Shown: positions 19,461 through 28,135 of the stretch, in pieces | Position numbering within the stretch: position 1 is the first letter of the stretch | Layout: each line of letters begins with the position of its first letter | NCBI RefSeq assembly: GCF_003012775.1 | Contig: NZ_PXYG01000002.1 | Coordinates: 372,001 to 436,000, forward strand | DNA length: 64,000 bases | Origin: Zobellella endophytica | GTDB lineage: Bacteria > Pseudomonadota > Gammaproteobacteria > Enterobacterales > Aeromonadaceae | Direction: 5' to 3' | The notes under the pieces: model-generated | The model's database searches: none | Told to the model about the DNA's origin: nothing | What the model saw: only the letters and a program-made list of their open reading frames with translations | Made by a program: the position numbers and the translations under genes

Positions 19461-20600
19461 TCAGTGGTTCAGCAGGGTGCGCGCTATGATGTTGCGCTGC
19501 ACTTCGGACGAGCCTTCGTAGATGCGCATGATGCGCAGGTCCCGCACATAGCGCTCGAGCGGCATTTCCCGGGTGTAGCCATAGCCGCCGTGGATCTGCA
19601 GCGCCCTGTCGGCAATGCGGCCGGCCGCTTCCGAGGCGTAGAGCTTGGCCATCGCCGACTCCTGGGAAAAGCGTTCCCCCTGTTCGCGCCTGGTGGCCGC
19701 CCGCAGGCCGAACATCCGCGCCGCCTCCAGCTCGGTGGCCATGTCGGCCAGCATCCACTGCAGCCCCTGGAACTCGGCGATGGGGTGATCGTTGACCTCG
19801 CGGGTCCTGGCCCAGTGCAGGGCCGCCTCGAGGGCGGCGCCGGCAATGCCGGTGCAACTGGCGGCAATTTCCACCCGGCCGTTGTCCAGCACCTGCATGG
19901 CGGTGCGAAAACCCCGGCCCTCTTCGCCGCCCAGCAGGCGGTCGGCCGGCACCTCGCAGTCCAGCGCCACCTCGAACACATGCCCGCCCCTGAGGCCCAT
20001 GGTGCGCTCGGGCGCGCTCACCGCCACCCCGGCCGCGTGGCGATCGACGATAAAGGCACTGATGCCCCTGTGGCCGGCGCTCTTGTCGGTTTTGGCATAC
20101 ACCACCAGAAAGTCCGCCTCGGCGGCGTTGGAGATAAAGTGCTTCACCCCGCGCAGCCGGTAGCCCGAGCCGGTTTTTTCCGCCAGGGTGCGCATCGCCG
20201 CCGGATTGGAGCCGGCGTTGGGCTCGGTCAGGGCGAAGGCCCCCAACAGCTCGCCGCTGGCCGCCCCCGGCAGCCAGCGCCGGCGCTGCGCCTCGGTGCC
20301 ACCGTGCAGGATGGAGTCGGTCGCCAGGAAATGGGCGGTCACCATGGAGGCGGTGGAGCCGCAGGCCGCCGCCAGTTGCTCCACCGCCAGGTAGAGCGCC
20401 ACCGCCGACACCCCGGTGCCGCCGCAGTGTTCCGGCAGGTTCATGCCCATGATGCCGATGTCGGACAGCGCCGCCCGGTGGCGGACCGCCGAATGGCTGC
20501 CTTCGTCTATGTCCGCCGCCGCCGGCGCTATCACCTCCCGGCAAAAGCGCTGCATGGCGTCGGCCAGCATCCGATCGTCTTCGGTAATGGTGATGTTCAT
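19461..20600 (-). CDS. acyl-CoA dehydrogenase
   Basis: A 379-residue FAD acyl-CoA dehydrogenase with the family signatures: ALTEPNAGSNPAAMRT in the middle domain, the QIHGGYGYTREMPLERYVRD region and the catalytic-base segment IYEGSSEVQRNIIARTL. These are most like short-chain (butyryl-CoA-type) enzymes. The start MNITI at 20600 has AAGGAGAGG upstream; the extra 22 codons before it lack support. It sits between a class III CoA-transferase gene and etfB, so it likely oxidises the CoA ester made by that transferase. Substrate unknown. Confidence 0.93.
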   Translation of the reverse strand: MNITITEDDRMLADAMQRFCREVIAPAAADIDEGSHSAVRHRAALSDIGIMGMNLPEHCGGTGVSAVALYLAVEQLAAACGSTASMVTAHFLATDSILHGGTEAQRRRWLPGAASGELLGAFALTEPNAGSNPAAMRTLAEKTGSGYRLRGVKHFISNAAEADFLVVYAKTDKSAGHRGISAFIVDRHAAGVAVSAPERTMGLRGGHVFEVALDCEVPADRLLGGEEGRGFRTAMQVLDNGRVEIAASCTGIAGAALEAALHWARTREVNDHPIAEFQGLQWMLADMATELEAARMFGLRAATRREQGERFSQESAMAKLYASEAAGRIADRALQIHGGYGYTREMPLERYVRDLRIMRIYEGSSEVQRNIIARTLLNH

Positions 20601-20709
20601 GGTGATCCTCTCCTTGGGTTGTCGGTATGCCGTCGCCCCCTGACGCCAGGGCGCAACGGGGCCCACCGGCCGCGCCGGTGTGGCGTAATGAAAGTGGGAA
20701 TGGGCCGGC

Positions 20710-21855
20710 TTAGGGTCGGAACAACTCGGCGTCGTGTTCCCCCAGGGCGGGGGCCGTTGCCGGCGCCGGGCTGGCCCAGGCGCTGGCCCGTACCGGCTGC
20801 GTCATCATGGGGATCTCGCCCAGGCGCGCGTGCCGCTGGGTGCGCAGCAGCCGGCGTTCGCCCTGCCGGGCCCGCGCCAGCACCTCGCCCATGTCCAGCA
20901 CCGGCGAGGCGGGAATGCCCGCCGCCGCCAGGCTGGCGATGGCCGACGCCACGCTGTGGCCGGACAGCCAGCTTTCAATCAGGTCGCGCAGCGCCGGCTC
21001 GTGGCGGGTGCGGGCCTCGTCGGACCCGAAGCGGGCGTCCTGCGCCAGCCCGGGCCGGCCCATGACGGCGCACAGCGCGGCAAACTGGCGGTTGTTGAGC
21101 ACCGCGATAATGACCCGGCCATCGGCGGCGTTGAAGGAGCCGAAGGGCGTGGACAAGGGATGACGGTTGCCGACCCGCCCCGGTGCCTCGCCCCCGAACA
21201 TCCATTGGGCCACCGGGGTCGGCATCAGCGAGAACAGGCAGTCGAGCATGGCGATATCCAGGTGGACCCCCTCGCCGCTGCGCTGCCGGTCGAACAGGGC
21301 GGCCAGTATGGCCCAGGAGGCATAGAGCCCGGCGGCCAGATCGGCGATGGACTCGCCCACCTTGGTCGGCTCGCCGTCGGGCTCGCCGGTGATGGCCATG
21401 ATGCCGGACATGGCCTGCACCACCAGATCGTAGGCCGGCAGGCCGCTCGACTCGCCCTGCTGGCCGAAGCCGGAAATGCTGGCGTAGATGATGTCGGGGT
21501 TGATGGCCTTGATGGCCGCAAAGCCCACCCCCAGCCGTTCGGCCACCCCCGGCTTGAAGTTTTCCACCAGAACGTCGGCCTCGCGCACCAGCTCCAGCAA
21601 GCGGGCCAGGTGCCCGGGGTTTTTCAGATCCGCCACCACCCCTTTCTTGTTGCGGTTCATCAGGGTGAACAGGGCGCTTTCTCCCTGCTCAAAGGGACCC
21701 ACATGGCGATATTCATCACCGCCCGGCGGTTCTACCTTGATGACCTCGGCACCCAGATCCGACAACAGGGCGGTGCAGAAGGGGCCGGACAGGACCCGGG
21801 TGAGATCGACGATTTTAATCCCGGCCAGGGGCTGACGCTGGTGCTGCTGTTCCAT
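20710..21855 (-). CDS. CaiB/BaiF-type (family III) CoA-transferase
   Basis: A 381-residue family III CoA-transferase. It shows the N-terminal LAGIKIVDLTRVLSGPF, the LGAEVIKVEPPGGD segment and the catalytic Asp in PAYDLVVQAMSG. Enzymes of this family move CoA between carboxylic acids. As first gene of the operon, it should activate a carboxylate for the downstream acyl-CoA dehydrogenase. It is divergent from the LysR gene at 21961, the likely activator. The donor and acceptor acids cannot be deduced. Confidence 0.92.
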   Translation of the reverse strand: MEQQHQRQPLAGIKIVDLTRVLSGPFCTALLSDLGAEVIKVEPPGGDEYRHVGPFEQGESALFTLMNRNKKGVVADLKNPGHLARLLELVREADVLVENFKPGVAERLGVGFAAIKAINPDIIYASISGFGQQGESSGLPAYDLVVQAMSGIMAITGEPDGEPTKVGESIADLAAGLYASWAILAALFDRQRSGEGVHLDIAMLDCLFSLMPTPVAQWMFGGEAPGRVGNRHPLSTPFGSFNAADGRVIIAVLNNRQFAALCAVMGRPGLAQDARFGSDEARTRHEPALRDLIESWLSGHSVASAIASLAAAGIPASPVLDMGEVLARARQGERRLLRTQRHARLGEIPMMTQPVRASAWASPAPATAPALGEHDAELFRP

Positions 21856-21909
21856 GGTATGGGCCTCAGAGTGGTGGTGAAGTCTTGGCTCTGAGTTTGT
21901 CAGCGGGTG

Positions 21910-21927
21910 AATATTGTGTAAAATATT
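21910..21927. promoter_or_regulatory. candidate LysR operator between the CoA-transferase operon and its regulator
   Basis: The 105-base divergent gap is AT-rich and contains AATATT-N6-AATATT (21910-21927), followed by TTACATATATTCAATATAG. LysR sites are typically T-N11-A palindromes in such gaps. The exact operator and both promoters remain unproven. Confidence 0.4.
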
Positions 21928-21960
21928 AGTTACATATATTCAATATAGATTTTTCTAGTA

Positions 21961-22866
21961 GTGATAACCCTGCATCAACTCAAGGTGTTCGTGGCGGTGG
22001 CCGAAAACGGCGGTACCGCCGCCGCCGCCCGCCAGCTGCACCTGTCCCAGCCGTCGGTATCGCTGATCGTGCGCAACCTGGAAGCCGAGCTGGGGGCCGA
22101 GCTGTTTATCCGCAACCCGCCACGGGGGCTGGCCATCACCCCCTTCGGCCGCGGCAAGCTGGAAGAAGCCCGGGCCCTGCTGTCCCGCGCCGAGATGTTC
22201 GCCGAGCCGCAGGATGCCGGCCCCCAGCTGCGCGGCCAGATCACCATCGGCTATTTCAGCTCCCTGGGGCCGCCCTATGTGCCCGGCCTGTTGCGCCGCC
22301 TGCGGGAAACGCTGCCCGGGGTGGAGGTACAACTGCGCGAGGGGGATCTCGGCTCCATCAGCCGCATGCTGGACACCGGCCAGGTCGAGCTGGCGCTGAC
22401 CTACGATCTGGGCATGACCGAACGCCCCCGGGTGCAGCTGCTCAAGGAGTGCCGGTTCTACGCCGCCCTGCCCCCGACGCATCCGCTGGCCCGGCAGCAG
22501 GCCGTGTCACTGGAGGATCTGGCCGGGGAGGCGCTGATCCAGATCGACTTGCCGCACAGCCGGGAGTTTCTGATGTCGCCCTTCTGGCAATACCAGCTGG
22601 AGCCCCGTATCGCCTACCGCACCACCTCGCTGGAAATGGTGCGCGGCATGGTGGCCCAGGGGCTGGGGGTCGCCCTGCTGATCACCCGTCCGCTGTCGGA
22701 GCAGACCCAGGACGGCGCCCGCCTGGTGTGCCGCCCCATCGCCAACCCGCTGCCGTCGCAGCGGCTGGTGCTGGCCCACTCCCATCATTTTTCCCCCACC
22801 CCGGTAGCCGAGGCGGTGATGGCGGAGGTAAAACGGATGTTTACGGAGGAGCCGGCAACACCCTAG
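21961..22866 (+). CDS. LysR-family regulator (divergent from CoA-transferase operon)
   Basis: A 301-residue LTTR with N-terminal HTH LHQLKVFVAVAENGGTAAAA and LSQPSVSLIVRNLE, and an effector domain. The start is a GTG at 21961, giving the normal family N-terminus; I see no upstream ATG in frame. It is paralogous to the LysR at 12037 across the whole length. It probably activates the CoA-transferase/dehydrogenase/ETF operon transcribed the other way. Confidence 0.9.
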   Translation: MITLHQLKVFVAVAENGGTAAAARQLHLSQPSVSLIVRNLEAELGAELFIRNPPRGLAITPFGRGKLEEARALLSRAEMFAEPQDAGPQLRGQITIGYFSSLGPPYVPGLLRRLRETLPGVEVQLREGDLGSISRMLDTGQVELALTYDLGMTERPRVQLLKECRFYAALPPTHPLARQQAVSLEDLAGEALIQIDLPHSREFLMSPFWQYQLEPRIAYRTTSLEMVRGMVAQGLGVALLITRPLSEQTQDGARLVCRPIANPLPSQRLVLAHSHHFSPTPVAEAVMAEVKRMFTEEPATP

Positions 22867-22887
22867 GCGGAGCGCTTCGGAAGACCG

Positions 22888-23230
22888 GCGCCTCAGCCAA
22901 AGACGCCGATGGCATTGAGGAACATCAGCACGATAAACACCGGGCTCAGGTAGCGGATGGTGAAGCGCCACAGCCGGTAGCCCGGGCCCCGGCCCAGTTC
23001 CTGCTCGGTGGCGGTGCGGCTCATCACCCAGCCGGCGAACAGGGCGATAAAGAGCCCGGACAACGGCATGATCCAGCTGGAGGTGAGGTAGTCCAGGCCG
23101 CCGAAGAAGGTCTTGCCGAACAGGGTGTGTTGCTCCCACAGGTTGAAGGAGAACACGGTGCCCAGGCTCAGCAGCCACATCAGTACCCCCGAGCCCAGGC
23201 AGGCTCGCGCCCGGCTGATGCTGTAGCGCC
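22888..23230 (-). pseudogene. duplicated 3' fragment of a sodium-dependent (SNF) transporter gene
   Basis: These 343 bases are about 99% identical by eye (I count about four mismatches) to 28131-28473, the 3' end of the SNF transporter gene, in the same orientation. They encode the last 95 or so residues, with the same stop codon, but have no 5' part. At 23231 the match ends abruptly and unrelated sequence begins. It is a non-functional copy marking the left edge of the AT-richer insertion. Confidence 0.92.
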
Positions 23231-23376
23231 GGTAGTTGAACTGGTAGTACGAAAGCGCGTGTTGCTTACAGAAAGCTCGCCAGACAGCCCAGGGCGAGAG
23301 AATACTTTGTTAATGAAATTTGAACGTGTGGATCGTCTGTGATCTAATCAGCGCCTCTTGCCGAAGGAGCCTGACC

Positions 23377-23457
23377 ATGACCCTGCTCGAACACCTTACC
23401 CTTGTTGAAGAAACCCGTTCAGATATCAACCACCGCACCATCCCTGGCACAAATTAG
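23377..23457 (+). pseudogene. truncated 5' remnant of an ISAs1-family transposase
   Basis: A 26-codon reading frame (MTLLEHLTLVEETRSDIN...) resembles the N-terminus of ISAs1-family transposases, preceded by GAAGGAG. After about residue 20 the similarity stops and a TAG follows. The 23231-23376 leader may be IS flank. The element is dead. It indicates that transposition helped build this junction. Confidence 0.6.
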
Positions 23458-23509
23458 CAGTACCCACTCTCTGCCGATAATGACCCGTTATTATGAACAG
23501 CTATTCAGA

Positions 23510-24208
23510 TTAATTATCCTTCTCAATCTCTGAAAGGTAAACCTGCATGAACTCATCAACAACTTCAGGATGCTTTCCGCTGATGAGGTGACCGTCCACA
23601 AAGGTATCGACGGCCTGATTGTCTACGATCTGTATAATACCGCCAGCATTTCGAACATCAGCTAGAATATTGTGTGCAGCAGTTACTTTTTTTCCTGACA
23701 AAAGGTCTGGAGCCGCAGTTAAGAGCCAAAGTGAGTGGCAGATCGTGCCAACTTTTATCCGATCAGTCTCGATAACCTTGCGAATAAAATCCACCGCGGG
23801 TGCACTGGAGGTACCATCCGGATTAACCTTCGTCTCGTACCTAAGACGATCCATGGCATAACCTCCAATCAAGATAATGCCGTCAAACTCAGATAAATCA
23901 ACTTTTGTGATATCGGTATTAACGACTACTTGATGCGTAAAATCATTGCCAGTGAACGTCAGTTCAGGTTGATCCCATAGGTACGACATGAATACAACTT
24001 CATAACCATTAGCAGGAAAAAACTCTTGGAACTTGACCAATTCGAGCTCGTCGAAGTGAGATTCTACGACGACACCAATCCTACCCTTCAAGGGGCCGGA
24101 AACGTCAGGAGCCTCTCTGGTTACGCTCATTTCTTGAGCAGCCGTTCCGATCGACGGAAAAGAAAAAACGAGAAAGGTAAGCAGTCCGAAAACAGTGAAC
24201 CATTTCAT
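23510..24208 (-). CDS. exported DJ-1/PfpI-family protein
   Basis: A protein of about 232 residues. After a signal peptide (KWFTVFGLLTFLVFSFPSIG, cleavage near TAA) comes a DJ-1/PfpI domain with the nucleophile elbow VGTICHSLWLL (Cys) and the usual DGIILIGGYAMDRLR strand. Family members are glyoxalases, proteases or chaperones; a periplasmic one is less common. The start MKWF at 24208 has AAGGAAC upstream, and the longer frame overlaps the preceding gene. GC is clearly lower than in neighbours, as is that of the AGE gene 61 bases upstream, so both probably came together by transfer. Confidence 0.82.
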   Translation of the reverse strand: MKWFTVFGLLTFLVFSFPSIGTAAQEMSVTREAPDVSGPLKGRIGVVVESHFDELELVKFQEFFPANGYEVVFMSYLWDQPELTFTGNDFTHQVVVNTDITKVDLSEFDGIILIGGYAMDRLRYETKVNPDGTSSAPAVDFIRKVIETDRIKVGTICHSLWLLTAAPDLLSGKKVTAAHNILADVRNAGGIIQIVDNQAVDTFVDGHLISGKHPEVVDEFMQVYLSEIEKDN

Positions 24209-24269
24209 AACAAGTGTTCCTTTTATAAGATAATTGAAATTAGTATACAGACGATAAGAAATCCATTTT

Positions 24270-26213
24270 CTAGATTGCACTCAGCCTGACCTTAACTTGG
24301 ATATTGCCACGCTCCGGTGGAAGTGAGATAGTAAGCTTGTCAGCATCAAAATTTTGATAAGACTCTCCATCAACCCAGACTTCGGAAATTTTTACTTTCC
24401 CCTTAGGGAGGATATCAGGTTGTACGCGTAGAATGTTATCGGGGAAGCCCCCTTCGACAGGTCTAAAGTAAAGATCAAGAGGCTCCCTTTGAATCAGTAG
24501 CTTACTATAAACCTCTGATAAGTATGCCAGCTCAAACGCATGGTAGCCGGACATTGAGTGGCTGCCCTTCTGACGCTCTACACCATTGAGATAAGGCAAA
24601 CCGTTTGCCAGAACATTGAAATATACGCCACCATCTTCGTGGTCGAGAAACCATGCATTGTAGAAAGAAAGTGCTTCCCTAGCATGTTTCATATAAGTCT
24701 CGTTACCCGTTACACCCGCCATAATCAGATAAGCAAGAATTGCCTGCTCCTGCTGCCACCATGCTTTTCTATCGTGAAAGGCCAAGTGATGTGCATTCGT
24801 ATTATCATGCACACTACGTTCGATAACATCATACCAACCGCCACGTTGTAGATCGGACCCTACAAGGGGCATAGCATCGGCAAGTTCCCCAGCCAAGGTA
24901 GAATATTGCGGCTTCGGCGTTAGGCTGTTCATGCGGGTCAGGTTCCAGGCAATCTTCAAGTCATGTCCAACAACTGCCTGGTCTTGCTGCCACTTGTAAG
25001 AACGGTCCACCTGCCAGTCAGAGAAGAAACGTTCGTTGACAAACGGACTGTCATCGTCGGCAGGAAAACGGCTGGCTATTGTGTCAAAGGTATCCTCAAG
25101 TAACTCGGCGTAGTGTTCGTTCTCGGTCGCAAGCCAAAGGTTAATAAGGTATGCCGGAGCGTGATCGCCAATCGAATTCCAGTTTTTCCTGCTTTTGTTA
25201 TCTACAAGTGATTCCGCATGCGCCGAAAACGTGCTTGGGTCGATATGCGAGAAGTAGCCTCCGGCTTTAGACTTATCACGAAACTTGCTATCGAAGAATG
25301 CAAGCGAACGATTAATATCATCAAGAATAGCCGGATCACCGATAATTCGATACGCTTGAGTTAGCCCTGCAAGATCATAGATTTGCTCGTAAAGGGGAAT
25401 AGCCTCGTAGTCATCAGAAAACTGAGAGCCAGTTATTTTATCAACTGTACCATCCTGTAGAAGGTTGAGCGCATGAAGCCAATATATTTCCCCATCATGC
25501 TCTACTCTGAAATTATCACGTAAATATTGTGTACCTTTTTGAGCAGCCTCCCAATATTTATCATTCCCGGTCAACAGGTAGGCTGTTGCGAAACCATAAA
25601 CGAGTCGCGAGAGAGTTGCTGCCTCTTGAAGGCCATCACCTAATTTTTGGCCCTCCAGAGAGAGGTTGGTTCGATATTTACGAAAATCTATCTCACCTTC
25701 ACCAAACTGAGATTTAATGTAGAAGTCAGCCAGTTGGCTGATCTGTGTTTTCCACCAGTTAATATTTTCAAAGACATACTGGCCATCGTTGGTAGAGGGA
25801 AAGACGATACGTTTCGCTTCGATATAATTCCCTGCTGATCCTCCCACTGGATACTTGATTCCATAGACATAGATGTATCGGCCTGGTACAAGGCTTTCGC
25901 TCCAGTTGCTGCCCGCACTCTTGTAATCCTCACCAAGATTTCTGATCATCTCAGCGTAAATATTACTTCCAAGTCGGATGGATATCTCATCGCCATTACT
26001 GGAACGAATGCGTAGATTACGTGTACCTTCGTCAAATGCGACAATGTAGCCAGCAAATAGGTCACTCATTGTAGTTCCAATAGTAAACGAGTTGTTTACA
26101 TTGTTGGAAACATTATTGTTGGAGAGTTCGGTATTACCTGCATAAGCCGACGTAGCAATAGCGCTTGCCAACATTGATGCCGTCAGCAACATGTTCAATC
26201 TGATTCTAGACAT
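24270..26213 (-). CDS. exported AGE-type (alpha/alpha)6-barrel protein
   Basis: A 647-residue secreted protein. A signal peptide (LLTASMLASAIATSAYAG) and an Asn-rich linker lead to a beta-rich domain of about 100 residues (YIVAFDEGTRNLRIRSSNG). An N-acylglucosamine 2-epimerase-like barrel follows, recognisable from GDHAPAYLINLWLATENEHY, VGHDLKIAWNLTRMN, WWQQEQAILAYL and DHEDGGVYFNVL. A short C-terminal beta region ends the protein. AGE enzymes epimerise or isomerise sugars; an exported version with extra domains suggests action on extracellular saccharides. AGGAGG precedes the ATG. Function is inferred from fold only. Confidence 0.75.
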   Translation of the reverse strand: MSRIRLNMLLTASMLASAIATSAYAGNTELSNNNVSNNVNNSFTIGTTMSDLFAGYIVAFDEGTRNLRIRSSNGDEISIRLGSNIYAEMIRNLGEDYKSAGSNWSESLVPGRYIYVYGIKYPVGGSAGNYIEAKRIVFPSTNDGQYVFENINWWKTQISQLADFYIKSQFGEGEIDFRKYRTNLSLEGQKLGDGLQEAATLSRLVYGFATAYLLTGNDKYWEAAQKGTQYLRDNFRVEHDGEIYWLHALNLLQDGTVDKITGSQFSDDYEAIPLYEQIYDLAGLTQAYRIIGDPAILDDINRSLAFFDSKFRDKSKAGGYFSHIDPSTFSAHAESLVDNKSRKNWNSIGDHAPAYLINLWLATENEHYAELLEDTFDTIASRFPADDDSPFVNERFFSDWQVDRSYKWQQDQAVVGHDLKIAWNLTRMNSLTPKPQYSTLAGELADAMPLVGSDLQRGGWYDVIERSVHDNTNAHHLAFHDRKAWWQQEQAILAYLIMAGVTGNETYMKHAREALSFYNAWFLDHEDGGVYFNVLANGLPYLNGVERQKGSHSMSGYHAFELAYLSEVYSKLLIQREPLDLYFRPVEGGFPDNILRVQPDILPKGKVKISEVWVDGESYQNFDADKLTISLPPERGNIQVKVRLSAI

Positions 26214-26370
26214 AGTTCCTCCTAGCTTGGAGATTTATCCAGATACTGCCACTCTACCGGGATCCCCCCTAAAAATGGCAGTTTCATTAAATTTCAAGGG
26301 TGCAGCACGCTTCCCGTGCACATCCCCTGTATTAGCTGCATAGGTATGCAAAAACCGGGACCATTAGCGT

Positions 26371-26871
26371 TTATGCGTAGGCCCCAGCCGAGTAGGTTAG
26401 TTCGTAACTGTGGCTGTAGATCTCAAGAATATTTCCGAACGGATCTTCCATATAGACCATACGGTACGGCTTCTCACCGGGGAAGTACTCGCGCACCGGC
26501 ATCCGCTGCTTACCGCCGGCAGCGACGATGCGTTCGGCCAGCCCCTCCACATCCGGATCCTGGACACAAAAATGAAAGACGCCACTTTTCCAGTATTCGA
26601 AGTTGTTCTCCGGTCGTTCGGCATTAGCGAACTCGAAGATCTCTACACCTATACGATCGCCGGTTGACAGGTGGGCAATGCGGAAGGATCCCCAGCCAGC
26701 CTTGAAGACGTCGGTACACATGACCCCGATAGCCGAGTCATCCTCATGGATGGTGGTCGGTGGCATGATCAGGTACCAACCCAGTACCTCGGTATAGAAG
26801 GAAACGGCTGCATCAAGGTCGGTCACCGACAGACCTATGTGGGAAAAGTTACGCGGATAGGTTCCAGTCAT
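26371..26871 (-). CDS. VOC-family (glyoxalase/dioxygenase fold) protein
   Basis: A 166-residue single-unit vicinal-oxygen-chelate protein. The opening HIGLSVTDLDAAVSFYTEVLGW contributes a His metal ligand, VFHFCVQD a second, and DPFGNILEIYSHS the Glu. This matches glyoxalase I-like, fosfomycin-resistance and dioxygenase relatives. GGAG lies upstream of the start at 26871. It is divergent from a LysR gene 95 bases away, a common arrangement for a regulator and its target. Substrate unknown. Confidence 0.86.
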   Translation of the reverse strand: MTGTYPRNFSHIGLSVTDLDAAVSFYTEVLGWYLIMPPTTIHEDDSAIGVMCTDVFKAGWGSFRIAHLSTGDRIGVEIFEFANAERPENNFEYWKSGVFHFCVQDPDVEGLAERIVAAGGKQRMPVREYFPGEKPYRMVYMEDPFGNILEIYSHSYELTYSAGAYA

Positions 26872-26966
26872 ACTGTCTGCTCCATACAATGGTTGAGCGA
26901 GCAGTCTAGGCCGCCCATAGTATAATGAAAACCATCGCCTGCTTATATAAATGATAAGAGTTTGTT

Positions 26967-27848
26967 ATGCTTAATCCGCAGTGGCTACGTACTTTCACGA
27001 CGCTTGCCGAACAGGGTAACTTTACCCGTACGGCCAACCATCTTGGCTTGACCCAGGCAGCGGTGAGCCAGCACATGCGTCATCTGGAGTCACAACTGGG
27101 CCCCTTGATGATTCGCCGTCCACGTCAGCTTGAGCTGACACCGGCAGGACATGCCTTCTTGGCCTACTGCCGGGAGGTTGAACAGGCCGACAAGCGCCTG
27201 CAGTTGCGGCTGTCGGAAGCAGATGCTGAGCATGGCGAGATCAGCCTGATCAGCCCCGGCAGTATCGGTCTGTCCCTTTACACCAAATTGCTTGACCTGC
27301 AACAGGTCCAGCCTGGGCTTGTGATCCGCCATCGCTTTGCCCCGGATGATGAGGTACTCGATGCCGTCTTGAGCAACCGCTACGAGTTGGGCTTGGTCAG
27401 TCTGAAGCCTGATGACCCACGACTCATCGCAACGCTGTTCGATGAGGAACCGCTGGAACTGGTCGCACCAGCTCAGAAGAAGGTACACGAATGGACGGAT
27501 TTACAGCGCTTGGGCTTCATCGATCATCCCGATGGGCAGGCAATGGCAACCCGCCTGTTGAGCCGACATTTCCCCGGTCATCCCGGCATTCGAACTCTGC
27601 CATTGCGCGGTTTCAGCAATCAGATTGGCCTAATCCTAGAGCCGGTTGCTCGTGGCTTCGGCTTCACTGTGCTGCCGCGCCATGCGCGCCAGGCTTTTGC
27701 TCGCCAAGAGGAGATCCTAGTGGTCAAGGGCGGTGCGCCTGTGGTCGACAAACTGTGGCTCATCTATCGCGCCGAATGGCCACTTTCGAGCCGTGCCCAG
27801 CTTGCGCTGAAGCACCTACGACATATGGGAATGTTTCAGAATGCCTAA
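26967..27848 (+). CDS. LysR-family regulator (divergent from VOC gene)
   Basis: A 293-residue LTTR with HTH FTTLAEQGNFTRTANHLGLTQ and an effector domain. It begins MLNPQWLRTF, close to ArgP/GcvA-type lengths. Its partner is most likely the VOC gene on the other strand. Codon use and GC are nearer 55%, intermediate between the AT-rich island and the rest of the window. It ends just before a stretch with no genes. Confidence 0.88.
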   Translation: MLNPQWLRTFTTLAEQGNFTRTANHLGLTQAAVSQHMRHLESQLGPLMIRRPRQLELTPAGHAFLAYCREVEQADKRLQLRLSEADAEHGEISLISPGSIGLSLYTKLLDLQQVQPGLVIRHRFAPDDEVLDAVLSNRYELGLVSLKPDDPRLIATLFDEEPLELVAPAQKKVHEWTDLQRLGFIDHPDGQAMATRLLSRHFPGHPGIRTLPLRGFSNQIGLILEPVARGFGFTVLPRHARQAFARQEEILVVKGGAPVVDKLWLIYRAEWPLSSRAQLALKHLRHMGMFQNA

Positions 27849-28130
27849 GGCACCATATGGTTTAAAAGTCAAGCGGTCAGGCGTATACCAATTCCGCCAC
27901 TCTTACCGGCAGGAAAACACCGCCGTCTGCAGATGTGCGCCTTGCTGGTGGAGTGCAGGCGGCCCGCCTGCCTTCGCGCCAGGCCCCCCGGACTGGCCTG
28001 CCACACCGCAGGGTTAAAAAGGCGCGAGACAGAACAGGCATCGCGGATTAGGCTCTGCCTTCGTCCACCTCGTTACCACCCTTAATGCAGGCGTGCCCCC
28101 AAAACCATGGCGGCAACCCAGGCCCCCGGA
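27849..28130. other. gene-free junction with REP-like palindrome and tRNA-like scrap
   Basis: The stretch holds the palindrome GCAGGCGG-C-CCGCCTGC (27955-27971), identical to 5554-5570. Near 27875-27897, read on the minus strand, TGGCGGAATTGGTATACGC resembles the D-arm of a tRNA-Leu, but no anticodon or acceptor stems follow. It abuts the right copy of the 343-bp duplication. No gene is supported. Confidence 0.6.
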
Positions 28131-28135
28131 GCGCC

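Noticed and set aside
27870-27900. Complete tRNA-Leu gene
   Set aside because: Only a D-arm-like string is present; no anticodon arm, T-arm or CCA-adjacent acceptor can be paired.
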